Assembly (NCBI GenBank): GCA_017509985.1
Contig: JAFWOE010000048.1
Span: 152,056-216,055 of the forward strand
DNA length: 64,000 nucleotides
Source: Lachnospiraceae bacterium
GTDB taxonomy: Bacteria; Bacillota; Clostridia; Lachnospirales; Lachnospiraceae
Direction: 5' to 3'
How positions within the stretch are numbered: position 1 is the stretch's first letter; each line of letters starts with the position of its first letter. The translations under genes were made by a program, and so were the position numbers. The notes under the pieces are model-generated. The model ran no database searches and was not told the origin of the DNA. It saw only the letters and a list, made by a program, of their open reading frames with translations. Shown here piece by piece: positions 27,343-35,034 of this stretch.

Positions 27343-28696
27343 TTCGATGTTTCTCCTTTAAGCAGGCATTGTAAAAATTCAAGGCAAATTCAGGTCCGGC
27401 ATAAAAATGAAAATGCGGGAAACCGGCATACAGCGTATCCGTATGGAAAACACAGTTCCATTTTTTTCCGGATCGCTTTTCAGCGGTAAAATCTTCTCCG
27501 GTCGATTCACAGTCCCAATAATGAAATTCATGACCGCGGATGGATTCTCCTTTTCTGCAGAGAAGCCCGTTCTTTTCCGAAGTCAGCTCAACATACCCGA
27601 AGCGGGAAAGTTTTCCGGTATCATAACAGCTTCCCGGAAGAAATCCGGTCATTTCATTCGGGCCGATGGCTTTTGTAAGATACATGAAGCCTCCGCATTC
27701 CGCAATACAGGGAACGTGGCGCTCCAGTGCGGCAAGCACGGAATTCCTCATGGACTTATTCTCAGCCAGGGCTTCTGCATATAATTCCGGATATCCTCCT
27801 CCAATATACAGTCCATGCACCGGATCCGGCAGCATGGGATCATGCAGCGGAGAAAAAGCGGTGATCTCCGCACCCATCTCTTCCAGAGCAGCAATGCTGT
27901 CTTCGTAATAAAAGCAGAACGCTTCATCCCTGGCGACAGCTATACGGACCGGATCGTCATACGCCGGAAACAGTACCGGTTCAAAAGAAATTTCGCATGC
28001 AGATTCAGCAAGCCGAATAACACTGTCTATATCAATGCTTTTCTCTGCCTGTTCGGCCAGAAGCGTCATCCTGGATTTCAGATCCGTGATCTCACCTGCT
28101 GTCACAAGCCCGAGATGACGGCTCTCGATCGAGGCATCTTTCATCTTTGGCATGTAGCCGAGCGGCTGAACGCGTCCTTCAAAACGGGATCGGATTTCCG
28201 CTTTCAGAACTTCATATGTCGGACCGCTGCACTGATTCAGGATCACTCCGGCAACATGGTTCTCCGGGCAGAAATCCAGGAATCCCCTGATCACAGCCAA
28301 TACCGACAGCGCTGCACCCCGTGCATTAACAACAAGGATCACGGGGCTGTCGGTCACCCGTGCAACATCATAAGTGCTTGCCTCGGTCCCGGTAATATCC
28401 AGCCCGTCGTAAAAGCCCATGACCCCTTCGATCACGCTGAGGTCACATCCTTCACTGTTCTTTGCAAGCAGATAACGGGCTGTATTTGAATCGAAGAAAT
28501 AAAGATCCAGATTGGAACTCCTGGCACCGATGATCCTGCTGTGAAACATCGGATCGATATAGTCCGGCCCGCATTTAAACGCAGCCGTCTTAAGCCCTCT
28601 GTTGACGAGAGCCTGGAGGATGGCGCAGGTGATCGTAGTCTTTCCGGAGCCGCTGTTTGTACCGGCAATAACAACACGCGGGGTATTCCGAGTCAT
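27335..28696 (-). CDS. cbiA: Cobyrinate a,c-diamide synthase
   Basis: 453 residues. N-terminal ATPase P-loop TNSGSGKTTITCAIL (13-27) and C-terminal glutamine amidotransferase with the nucleophile in IAECGGFMYL and a His in GHEFHYWD. Amidates the a and c side chains of cobyrinate. First gene of the ten-gene run. AAAGGA lies 5 bases before the ATG. A terminator hairpin ends only about 26 bp upstream of the start, so expression probably depends on transcript readthrough (see leader). Confidence 0.94.
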   Translation of the reverse strand: MTRNTPRVVIAGTNSGSGKTTITCAILQALVNRGLKTAAFKCGPDYIDPMFHSRIIGARSSNLDLYFFDSNTARYLLAKNSEGCDLSVIEGVMGFYDGLDITGTEASTYDVARVTDSPVILVVNARGAALSVLAVIRGFLDFCPENHVAGVILNQCSGPTYEVLKAEIRSRFEGRVQPLGYMPKMKDASIESRHLGLVTAGEITDLKSRMTLLAEQAEKSIDIDSVIRLAESACEISFEPVLFPAYDDPVRIAVARDEAFCFYYEDSIAALEEMGAEITAFSPLHDPMLPDPVHGLYIGGGYPELYAEALAENKSMRNSVLAALERHVPCIAECGGFMYLTKAIGPNEMTGFLPGSCYDTGKLSRFGYVELTSEKNGLLCRKGESIRGHEFHYWDCESTGEDFTAEKRSGKKWNCVFHTDTLYAGFPHFHFYAGPEFALNFYNACLKEKHRND

Positions 28697-28721
28697 GCTC
28701 TTCCTTTCGGGAATAAACCAT

Positions 28722-28768
28722 ATAAAAAACCGGACTGATTGAAAACGATATTACGGATTCAGCCGGTT
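28722..28768 (-). terminator. Intrinsic terminator in the cbiA leader (possible attenuator)
   Basis: Minus strand AACCGG CTGA ... TCAG T CCGGTT (28768-28728), ten pairs with a one-base bulge, followed directly by a run of six Ts. It ends about 26 bp before the cbiA ATG. No promoter fits between it and cbiA, so transcripts must pass it. It could equally end transcripts from the upstream TadZ-like gene. Confidence 0.75.
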
Positions 28769-28988
28769 TTAATGTACAGAATATCAAAAATGATTTTACC
28801 ACGGAAGGCGGTTTATTACAACAAAACCGTCACGGTAAAACATACAAACTAAAAGGGGAAATATGTGCAGAATAAACCTGCATCAAGAACGGACCGGCGC
28901 AAACGGCACCGATCCGCAGAATTGCATTATTTAAAGAGAACTGATTGTGAATCGTTCAACTCAGGCACTTTCAAGCCGGTAAACAAAT
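28769..28988 (-). ncRNA. Structured 5' leader of the cobalamin operon, class not recognised
   Basis: In 220 bp without a gene, three hairpins precede the terminator on the minus strand. First, 10 pairs with G-U wobbles around a 5-nt loop (28915-28891). Second, TGCAG/CTGCA with a 7-nt loop (28882-28866). Third, a two-stage stem TTTTACC/GGTAAAA enclosing CGGTTT/AAACCG with an asymmetric internal loop (28840-28794). A weak promoter (TTGAAC-18-TTTAAA) lies at the 5' edge. The conserved cobalamin-riboswitch core and B12 box were sought and not found on either strand. Regulation by cobalamin or cobalt is a guess from position. Confidence 0.45.
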
Positions 28989-30032
28989 TCAGTCATCAAT
29001 GATCTCCAGGACCAGCCGATAAAACAATGGATCTTCCATTGCTTCCTCAATACTGTCATAACCGGCAAAACTGCCGAAAAGAGTTTCCGGATTCAGATGA
29101 ATACCGTCGCTTCTTTGCTGGTTAGAAATAAGAAGCGTCTTCTGAGCCGGGAAAAGCTCCTGATTCATCAAGAGTTTTTCCAGTTTTCTGCATGCCGGAA
29201 CCGTCGGCTCGGTAATGATAATGCAGAGGTCGGAAATCTGAACCAGAGTACGGGTTACTTCACTCATGTCACAGCCGAGATCCAGGATGATATAATTGAA
29301 ATCTCCTTTTGATTTGATCAGGTTAACAAGATCCAGAAGCTCTTCGGCTCCGATCTTCAACACCGAAAGCGGCTTTTCAAACGGCAGGAGGCAGGGCACT
29401 TCCTCCTGGGAAACATTCTTTAATACTTCCCAGTAGGTATCTTCGTTCAGATTTTTCAATGCTGAAGCCAGGGATTCATCGGCATGCTGGCGGTTCTCCA
29501 TGTAAACACCGATGCTTTGCAGATCGTCACAGCCGATCAGTATCGCGGTTTCTTCCAGCTTCTTCAGCTTTTTGCCGAGTGCAAAGGAAGCAAGGCTTTT
29601 TCCGCTGCCGCCGATCGGGGAATACACGGCGATGATCTTAACGGCATTCTTTGTTCCGTCCTCGCTAGCGTTATCCGGCTGGATCAGCGGTTCATCTTTC
29701 AGGCTTTTTTCTATAAATGTGAACAGCTCTTCTTTTGTCGTGAACCTTTCGGAAGCTTCACCGAACCCGCCGTCGCCGCTGATATCGATTCTCGGATATT
29801 TGTCCACGACAAGCATATGACCGATCTCATGCTCTTTTACAAACGCACCGTAAAACTCCCGTGCAATGACAAGAATATCGATGATCTGATGCGTCCGGAA
29901 GAAATTCTCCAGGTAAGCAGGCTGCGTAATGATCTGGATCTGGGCACGCGCGCCGAATGCACAGATGAGTTCTTCTTCATACTGTCTGATATATCCCTGA
30001 TCGGGATCTGCTATGACCAATCTTGCAGGCAT
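28989..30032 (-). CDS. TadZ/CpaE-like MinD-family ATPase with degenerate receiver domain
   Basis: 347 residues. Residues 1-115 look like a response-regulator receiver fold (RLVIADPDQGY at strand 1, IDILVIAREFYG at strand 3) but lack the phospho-acceptor Asp. Residues 128-347 are a MinD/ParA-type ATPase with deviant P-loop YSPIGGSGKS, in which the signature Lys of KGGxGK is Ile, and switch II IILDLGCDMSEVTR. This architecture matches TadZ/CpaE, which localise Flp pilus machinery. No other tad/flp gene is nearby. It follows the DUF6382-FHA gene by 10 bp, so the two form a pair. Cellular role here unknown. Confidence 0.75.
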   Translation of the reverse strand: MPARLVIADPDQGYIRQYEEELICAFGARAQIQIITQPAYLENFFRTHQIIDILVIAREFYGAFVKEHEIGHMLVVDKYPRIDISGDGGFGEASERFTTKEELFTFIEKSLKDEPLIQPDNASEDGTKNAVKIIAVYSPIGGSGKSLASFALGKKLKKLEETAILIGCDDLQSIGVYMENRQHADESLASALKNLNEDTYWEVLKNVSQEEVPCLLPFEKPLSVLKIGAEELLDLVNLIKSKGDFNYIILDLGCDMSEVTRTLVQISDLCIIITEPTVPACRKLEKLLMNQELFPAQKTLLISNQQRSDGIHLNPETLFGSFAGYDSIEEAMEDPLFYRLVLEIIDD

Positions 30033-30042
30033 AGGAAACTCC

Positions 30043-30861
30043 TTACTCTACGGTAAAAGTACATTCCGCAAACTTTATAATACTGCCTTTTCCGAAAGGA
30101 ACCTGATTCTGCGGAGTCAGCTTGATATCATTCAGATAGGTGCCTTCCCGGCTGTTCAGGTCCTGAATGTAATAGCTGATGTCGTTCCAGCCGATCAGCG
30201 CATGTACGGGACTGACGGAAACCGCACCCAGAATGCATCCTTTGCACTTCTCCGGATCCGTGCCGATATAAAACTCATCATGGCCGATCTCAAAGACAAA
30301 AGGCTCCGGCGTGTTTACACTCTTCAGAATGATTGTATCTTCCTCAACAGCTGCACGCGAAGACAGCGCATCCTTCAGGGCGATCCAGTCTCCGAAGGAA
30401 CGGTTCTTGACCGCATCGGTTTTCTGGCAGATAATTTCTCCGCCGTCGATCCCCTGAAAGATCTCTTCCATCAGGGCATAGACCCGTTTGATATAGATCC
30501 GGCTTTCCAGCGCTTCCAACGGAAGAACGGCAGGCAGGCAGACCAGATACACATCATTCTCCTCATCAAGATAAATGCTGTCCATGTCCCAGGAAACATT
30601 CTCAGCCGAAAGATCCGGGAAAGATTCAATACTGGAAAGCGTTGAAAGAACAGACGAGCATACGTCGGTCAGTTCATCCAGTGTGAGATCCCTGCGTTTA
30701 TCTGCAAGTGTTTTCATGTCATCCACAAAATAGCACAGCTGGATCCGTTCGTTCCAGTTTACAACGGAACACGGCAGAATCCCCGGGATCTCTTCCCTGT
30801 TCATCAGATTCAGCGCATTTACATCCAGTAACTCCTGGGAATTTAGAAAAAACTCTCTCAT
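30043..30861 (-). CDS. DUF6382-type N-domain fused to a C-terminal FHA domain
   Basis: 272 residues, no signal peptide or membrane span. The first 170 residues resemble DUF6382, often found in front of FHA domains in Clostridia. Residues 190-272 are an FHA phosphopeptide-binding domain: FYIGTDPEKCKGC in place of the usual GR/S opening, then SVSPVHALI (the S-x-x-H core) and LNSREGTYLNDIKL. FHA domains read phosphothreonine, implying a Ser/Thr kinase elsewhere. Paired with the TadZ-like ATPase downstream. Its promoter overlaps a 10-bp palindrome. Function not known. Confidence 0.75.
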   Translation of the reverse strand: MREFFLNSQELLDVNALNLMNREEIPGILPCSVVNWNERIQLCYFVDDMKTLADKRRDLTLDELTDVCSSVLSTLSSIESFPDLSAENVSWDMDSIYLDEENDVYLVCLPAVLPLEALESRIYIKRVYALMEEIFQGIDGGEIICQKTDAVKNRSFGDWIALKDALSSRAAVEEDTIILKSVNTPEPFVFEIGHDEFYIGTDPEKCKGCILGAVSVSPVHALIGWNDISYYIQDLNSREGTYLNDIKLTPQNQVPFGKGSIIKFAECTFTVE

Positions 30862-30897
30862 TTGCTGTTTCTCCGAAATTTATCGGTCTTTTAAAGC

Positions 30898-30939
30898 CGG
30901 AACTATGCAAAATCTACCATAGTTCCGATAAAAAATCAA
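30898..30939 (-). promoter_or_regulatory. Promoter of the FHA/TadZ-like pair with overlapping 10-bp palindrome
   Basis: Minus strand TTGATT (30939-30934), 17-bp spacer, TAGATT (30916-30911). A perfect inverted repeat CGGAACTATG/CATAGTTCCG occupies 30898-30907 and 30918-30927, flanking the -10 with a 10-bp spacer. No U-run follows on either strand, so this is more likely an operator than a terminator. Confidence 0.55.
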
Positions 30940-31007
30940 CCGTATGCACATATGCCTAAGTCCTGGAGTCGAACTTTTAACAGGACAGCAGGCCATAGAA
31001 TATAAAT

Positions 31008-31271
31008 CTATTTCTTTTCCAGCTTTTCGCGGATCTCGTCGATCTTCTCTTTTATGTCCAGGTCTCCGATCTTCTCTTTCAGATCCCCGAGACGGTCCTT
31101 CAGGTCCATATCATCCAGTTTCTCTTTGATATCATCCAGCTTGTCTTTCAGGTCGATGCCCTCCAGCCTGGATTTGATATCACCCAGTTTATCCTTGACA
31201 TCAAGGTCCGATACCTTCTCTTCCACCATGGTCTTAAGATCTTCCAGCATTTCCTTAATTTCCATAATCAT
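31008..31271 (-). CDS. Small helical protein built of four tandem 16-residue repeats
   Basis: 87 residues, highly charged, with no Cys, Trp, His or Pro and no signal peptide. From about residue 24 there are four consecutive 16-residue units of pattern D-(V/L/I)-K-(D/E)-(K/R)-(L/I)-x-(D/E)-(I/L)-(K/R)-x-(K/R)-(L/I)-x-x-hydrophobic, for example DLKDKLDDIKEKLDDM. Hydrophobics fall at 2, 6, 9, 13 and 16 of each unit, a heptad-like a/d pattern with a two-residue shift per repeat. It is predicted to be a long amphipathic helix or coiled coil. No family recognised. Starts at 31271 (GGAG 4 bases upstream) or 31265 (10 bases). Own promoter at 31318-31347. Confidence 0.7.
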   Translation of the reverse strand: MIMEIKEMLEDLKTMVEEKVSDLDVKDKLGDIKSRLEGIDLKDKLDDIKEKLDDMDLKDRLGDLKEKIGDLDIKEKIDEIREKLEKK

Positions 31272-31317
31272 GATTCTCCGTTTCTGAAAATAAAAGCAAC
31301 GGGTTTCTTCTGTGTTT

Positions 31318-31347
31318 ATTCTATCACATTGAAATTCATTGTGGCAA
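31318..31347 (-). promoter_or_regulatory. Promoter of the 16-residue-repeat protein
   Basis: Minus strand TTGCCA (31347-31342), 18-bp spacer, TAGAAT (31323-31318), each hexamer 5/6, with GGAG 30 bp downstream. The rest of the 359-bp divergent gap (31272-31630) shows no gene and no recognisable riboswitch, only AT-rich sequence and the cobT promoter. Confidence 0.6.
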
Positions 31348-31566
31348 CAGCTGCATCGTTCCTTACGTTTCTGCCGATGTCATTGAATCCTCTTTGCCAA
31401 TCAAAACTTTTCCCGGATACGGTTTCATATGTTTTTTACATTTTCCCGATGCAGAGGAATATTTCTATACATCCCTTTGACCTTAATTTATCTTGCGAAA
31501 CAAAAATGATTATTCTATGATGATGAATACGCACAATCCGTTACCGGATTCAAATGCTTCTTAACG

Positions 31567-31595
31567 TTGAATATTCTAACCGTTTATGACATAAT
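31567..31595 (+). promoter_or_regulatory. Promoter of the cobTUS-cobC block
   Basis: TTGAAT (31567-31572), 17-bp spacer, CATAAT (31590-31595). The leader is only about 30 nt and contains a small ATCTG/CAGAT hairpin (31600-31616). There is no room for a cobalamin riboswitch between this promoter and cobT. Confidence 0.55.
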
Positions 31596-31630
31596 TTTAT
31601 CTGTAATATACAGATAGTTCAGGGCATGAT

Positions 31631-32689
31631 ATGGATATCAAAGACCTTATAAGCAAAATAGAACCCTCCGATCCGTATGCGCAGGAAGCAGCTCTTGCAC
31701 ACTGGGATTCCCTCGCAAAACCTCTGGGGAGCCTCGGCGTTTTGGAATCGGACATAACAAAGATATGCTCTTTAAAACGAACGGATTCACCACGGCTGGA
31801 TAAGCGTACGCTTTTTGTGGTCTGCGCGGATAACGGGGTGATCGCCCGGGGCGTCAGCCAGTCGGACGAAAGCGTTACAGAGGCTGTCGCATCAGCCCTC
31901 GGCGAAGGAACAAGTACGATCAATTATATGGCAAAAGCTGCCTGCTGTGCGGTTATTCCTGTCGATGCCGGTATGAAAGCCGAAGCAACGCCCAAAGGCG
32001 TGCTTCCCATGAAGATCCGCTGCGGTACGTCAGATATGACTGCAGGGCCCGCTATGACGCGGGCAGAATGTGAACAGGCGATACAAAAAGGTGCCGAACT
32101 GGTCTGTGGCGAACAGTCAAAAGGTACAGACATTATCCTTCTTGGCGAAATGGGTATCGGGAACACTACGACATCCTCTGCCGTTGCATCAGTCCTTCTG
32201 GGCAAAAGCCCCGGTGAACTAGCCGGACGCGGTGCCGGTCTCTCTGACGAAGGGCTTCAGCGAAAAATCTTTGCTATTGAGACTGCACTGGGTATCAACC
32301 GGCCGGACAGAAATGATCCGATAGATATTCTTTCAAAAGTCGGCGGCTTTGATCTGGCGATGCTTACGGGGATCTGTCTCGGCGCAGCAGTATACCGTAT
32401 CCCGGTCATCCTGGACGGTGTGATCACCAACACCGCCGCTTTATGCGCAGTCCGGCTCTGTCCGGACAGCTGCAGTGCTCTGATTGCTTCCCATGTATCT
32501 TCCGAGCCCGCCGCTGAACTTCTCCTTTCCGCACTCGGATTGGCGCCCTGCATTCAGGCCGGTCTCCATCTCGGCGAAGGAAGCGGTGCCATGCTGGCAC
32601 TGCCGCTGCTGGATCAGGCACTGGCGGTATATTCCAGCGGACACACGTTCTCACATCTCGGGATCGACGCCTATGTGCATCAGAACTGA
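31631..32689 (+). CDS. cobT: Nicotinate-nucleotide:dimethylbenzimidazole phosphoribosyltransferase
   Basis: 352 residues. WDSLAKPLGSLGVLE at the start, VVCADNGVIARGVSQ, GEMGIGNTTTSSAV and the C-terminal LHLGEGSGAMLALPLLD with the catalytic Glu are all diagnostic. Makes alpha-ribazole phosphate from nicotinate mononucleotide and a benzimidazole-type base, activating the lower ligand. First gene of the plus-strand nucleotide-loop block. AGGG lies 6 bases before the ATG. Confidence 0.95.
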   Translation: MDIKDLISKIEPSDPYAQEAALAHWDSLAKPLGSLGVLESDITKICSLKRTDSPRLDKRTLFVVCADNGVIARGVSQSDESVTEAVASALGEGTSTINYMAKAACCAVIPVDAGMKAEATPKGVLPMKIRCGTSDMTAGPAMTRAECEQAIQKGAELVCGEQSKGTDIILLGEMGIGNTTTSSAVASVLLGKSPGELAGRGAGLSDEGLQRKIFAIETALGINRPDRNDPIDILSKVGGFDLAMLTGICLGAAVYRIPVILDGVITNTAALCAVRLCPDSCSALIASHVSSEPAAELLLSALGLAPCIQAGLHLGEGSGAMLALPLLDQALAVYSSGHTFSHLGIDAYVHQN

Positions 32690-32708
32690 AAACAGGAATG
32701 CATAAATC

Positions 32709-33227
32709 ATGTTTACTTTTATTACCGGCGGCAGCGCCAGCGGGAAAAGCGAATATGCCGAAAAGCTGATCGAACGTCTTCCCGGCAGACGAATATATAT
32801 CGCAACGATGCAGCCCTATGACGACGAGAGTTATGCCCGCATCGCAAAGCACAGGAAAGCCCGTTTCAGCCGGAATTTCGAGACGATCGAATGTCCGGTC
32901 GACCTGGGTCATGCCGACATACCTTCCGGAAGCAATGTCCTGCTGGAGGATATCGACAATCTTACCGCGAACGAATTTTTCGGACCGTCCGGAAATCCGG
33001 AGAGGATTCTTCCCGGGATCGATCATATACTGGAAAACTGTTCGCACCTTACCGTAGTGGCCGGGGAGCTGTTTTCCGGCGGGACCGACTATCTGGGTGA
33101 AACGCTGGAATACCTTCGTTCACTTGCAGGTATCAACCGCAGACTTGCCGAAAAAGCAGATCTTGTGATTGAAGTCGTCTGCGGACTGCCTGACATTCTG
33201 AAAGGAGATTTGAATGCTTGTATTTAA
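32709..33227 (+). CDS. cobU: Adenosylcobinamide kinase / guanylyltransferase CobU, with altered C-terminal motif
   Basis: 172 residues. P-loop GGSASGKSEYAE (7-18), then IATMQPYDDESYARIAKHRKAR with His48 at the position guanylylated in Salmonella CobU, and the middle LLEDIDNLTANEFF. The C-terminal part (RSLAGINRRLAEKADLVIEVVCG) is recognisable, but the family motif NEVGxGIVP is replaced by GELFSGGTDYLG. A second, tiny CobU-like gene 0.8 kb downstream keeps that motif. Expected role: phosphorylation and GMP transfer to cobinamide. Overlaps cobS by 14 bp. Confidence 0.88.
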   Translation: MFTFITGGSASGKSEYAEKLIERLPGRRIYIATMQPYDDESYARIAKHRKARFSRNFETIECPVDLGHADIPSGSNVLLEDIDNLTANEFFGPSGNPERILPGIDHILENCSHLTVVAGELFSGGTDYLGETLEYLRSLAGINRRLAEKADLVIEVVCGLPDILKGDLNACI

Positions 33228-33981
33228 AACGATAGCTGTTGCATTCTCCATGTTCTCCTCCCTTCCGATGCCTCATATTGAATGGGATAAGGACAATATG
33301 CGGTATTCTTTGTGTGCATTTCCGGCCATCGGTGCCTTGATCGGGCTGGTCTGCTGGGCAGCCTCAGCTGTTCTCGGCCGTCTGGGGATTCCTTCTCTCC
33401 TGCTCGCTGCAGTCCTTACGGCGATCCCTGTCCTGATCACCGGAGGGATCCACATAGACGGTTACGCGGATACCAGCGATGCGCTGGCAAGTCATGCCGA
33501 AATTGAAAAAAAGCATGAAATTTTAAAAGATCCTCATGTCGGTTCCTTTGCAGTAATCCGGATCTGTATTTATTTTATTCTTACATTTGCGTTGTGGGCC
33601 AGTCTGCCGGAGTACCGGCCGGTTCACCTTCTTTTATGTTTTGTACTGAGCCGCGCACTTTCCGGTCTTGCTGTCACGATCTTCCCTCTGGCAAAAAATT
33701 CCGGCCTTGCCTACACTTTTGCAGAAGCTTCGGATAAAAAGCGAGCCTCCCTGATTCTGTTTATACTGAGCGCCGTGATCAGTACGCTTTTATGTATCTG
33801 CGGGCTGGAAGGCATCGGGATGGCAGCGGCTGCCTGGGTCGTATTCGGATATTACCATGCCATGAGCCGCAGACAATTCGGAGGTCTTTCTGGCGACCTG
33901 GCCGGCTGGTTTCTCTCCGTTTCCGAGCTGTGGATGCTCGCTGCACTTGTCGCAGTTCAGTATATCGAGCTGCTGTTCTGA
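33214..33981 (+). CDS. cobS: Adenosylcobinamide-GDP ribazoletransferase (cobalamin synthase)
   Basis: 255-residue polytopic membrane protein with the conserved GGIHIDGYADTSDALASH (about 75-92), the metal-binding Asp cluster of CobS, then KHEILKDPHVGSFAV. Joins GDP-cobinamide and alpha-ribazole (phosphate). Its start lies inside the cobU 3' end (14-bp overlap), implying coupled translation. Confidence 0.94.
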   Translation: MLVFKTIAVAFSMFSSLPMPHIEWDKDNMRYSLCAFPAIGALIGLVCWAASAVLGRLGIPSLLLAAVLTAIPVLITGGIHIDGYADTSDALASHAEIEKKHEILKDPHVGSFAVIRICIYFILTFALWASLPEYRPVHLLLCFVLSRALSGLAVTIFPLAKNSGLAYTFAEASDKKRASLILFILSAVISTLLCICGLEGIGMAAAAWVVFGYYHAMSRRQFGGLSGDLAGWFLSVSELWMLAALVAVQYIELLF

Positions 33982-34010
33982 CCATTGATTATGCGAAAGG
34001 AAATAACAGG

Positions 34011-34349
34011 ATGATCTTTGTAACTGGTCCTCTTTTTTCAGGGAAACAGGAATTCATATCCGGAGTACTCGGCTGGTCGGAAGCCGACTTTTCAAAGAAG
34101 GCAGTCCGCGATGTTCAGGACCTGGCCGGGAAGGCAGATGACCTGAACAGCTTTGCCTCGGAACTGGCGAATTATGAAGTCGTCATTGCAACCGAGACCG
34201 GCTGTGGCGTCGTTCCCGTGGATAAAGAAGAACGGCGATGCCGGGAAGCTGCCGGCAGGCTGGCCTGCCTGCTTGCCGAAAAAGCCGACACTGTTGTACG
34301 TGTCTGCTGCGGTATTCCCAAAGTCCTGAAAGGAGAACTGCCATGGTGA
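34011..34349 (+). CDS. Mini-CobU: P-loop joined to the CobU C-terminal motif, middle region missing
   Basis: 112 residues. Starts MIFVTGPLFSGKQEF, a CobU-type P-loop, and ends IATETGCGVVPVDKEE...GRLACLLAEKADTVVRVCCG, matching the CobU C-terminal block NEVGxGIVP...AGRxNQxLA. The segment holding the guanylylated His and the LxDxLT motif (about 60 residues) is absent. The ATG at 34011 is preceded by AAAGGA; the gene is intact, lies 29 bp after cobS and overlaps cobC by 7 bp. It may complement the adjacent CobU, which lacks the motif kept here, or be a specialised regulator or kinase. A decaying duplicate is less likely given coupling and codon integrity. Confidence 0.75.
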   Translation: MIFVTGPLFSGKQEFISGVLGWSEADFSKKAVRDVQDLAGKADDLNSFASELANYEVVIATETGCGVVPVDKEERRCREAAGRLACLLAEKADTVVRVCCGIPKVLKGELPW

Positions 34350-34930
34350 TCGAACTGATCCGGCACGGAGTTACAGCCTGGGTCGCAGAACGCCGGTACC
34401 AGGGGCATACCGATATTCCTCTTTCACCGGAAGGTATGGCTATGCTGAAAGAGTCCGAAGAATCACCGGAGTATGTTTATGTCTCTCCGTTGATGCGTGC
34501 CCGGCAGAGCGCACAGATCCTTTTTCCGAATTCCGAACAGCGTATCATCGAATCCCTGTCGGAGATGAACTTCGGTGTTTTTGAAGGGCGGACCGCCGAT
34601 GAAATGGCCGATGACCCGGAATATCGCGAATGGGTCGACGGCTTCTGCAACGGGGACTGTCCCGGAGGTGAGGGCCGTTCAGCGTTTGATGAACGTGTGC
34701 GGTCCGGTTTTGAAGAAATCATCAGCGGACAGCTCGCAGCCGGAGCGGCCAAATGTACTTTCGTTGTTCACGGCGGTGTGATCATGTCGCTGATGGAAGC
34801 CTTTGCGGATAAAAAGAAGAGTTTCTATGAATGGTTCATCCAGCCGGGCTGCAGTTATATTCTGAGCACGGAACAGTGGTCTTCCGGTCATATACTGGTT
34901 TACAGGGGCAAAGGCAGCTACGTCAGATAA
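34343..34930 (+). CDS. cobC: Alpha-ribazole phosphatase-like histidine phosphatase
   Basis: 195 residues, histidine phosphatase superfamily. LIRHGVTAW (5-13) holds the phospho-His and FVVHGGVIM near residue 140 the second His; EMNFGVFEGRTADEMA is typical of CobC/phosphoglycerate-mutase-like enzymes. In this context it probably removes the 5' phosphate from alpha-ribazole phosphate or from cobalamin phosphate. AAAGGAGA precedes the ATG, which overlaps the mini-CobU stop. Confidence 0.88.
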   Translation: MVIELIRHGVTAWVAERRYQGHTDIPLSPEGMAMLKESEESPEYVYVSPLMRARQSAQILFPNSEQRIIESLSEMNFGVFEGRTADEMADDPEYREWVDGFCNGDCPGGEGRSAFDERVRSGFEEIISGQLAAGAAKCTFVVHGGVIMSLMEAFADKKKSFYEWFIQPGCSYILSTEQWSSGHILVYRGKGSYVR

Positions 34931-35034
34931 TTTATACACGAAAAAAACAACAAATACCTGCATAAATGTCACACGAGAAGCAATTTCCTGGTCGGACAGG
35001 AAAACGGAATCCTTAAACGGGAGGTAAAGGGAAT

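Noticed and set aside
28840..28880. AAAAGGGGAAATATGTG on the plus strand, resembling the AGGGAA...GGTG segment of a cobalamin riboswitch
   Set aside because: The remaining conserved parts (AACTGT, GCCACT) are missing and the plus strand has no gene downstream; cbiA is on the minus strand.
33792..34010. N-terminal extension of the mini-CobU into cobS
   Set aside because: The extension is an out-of-frame reading of cobS; the ATG at 34011 with AAAGGA upstream begins exactly at the CobU-like P-loop segment.
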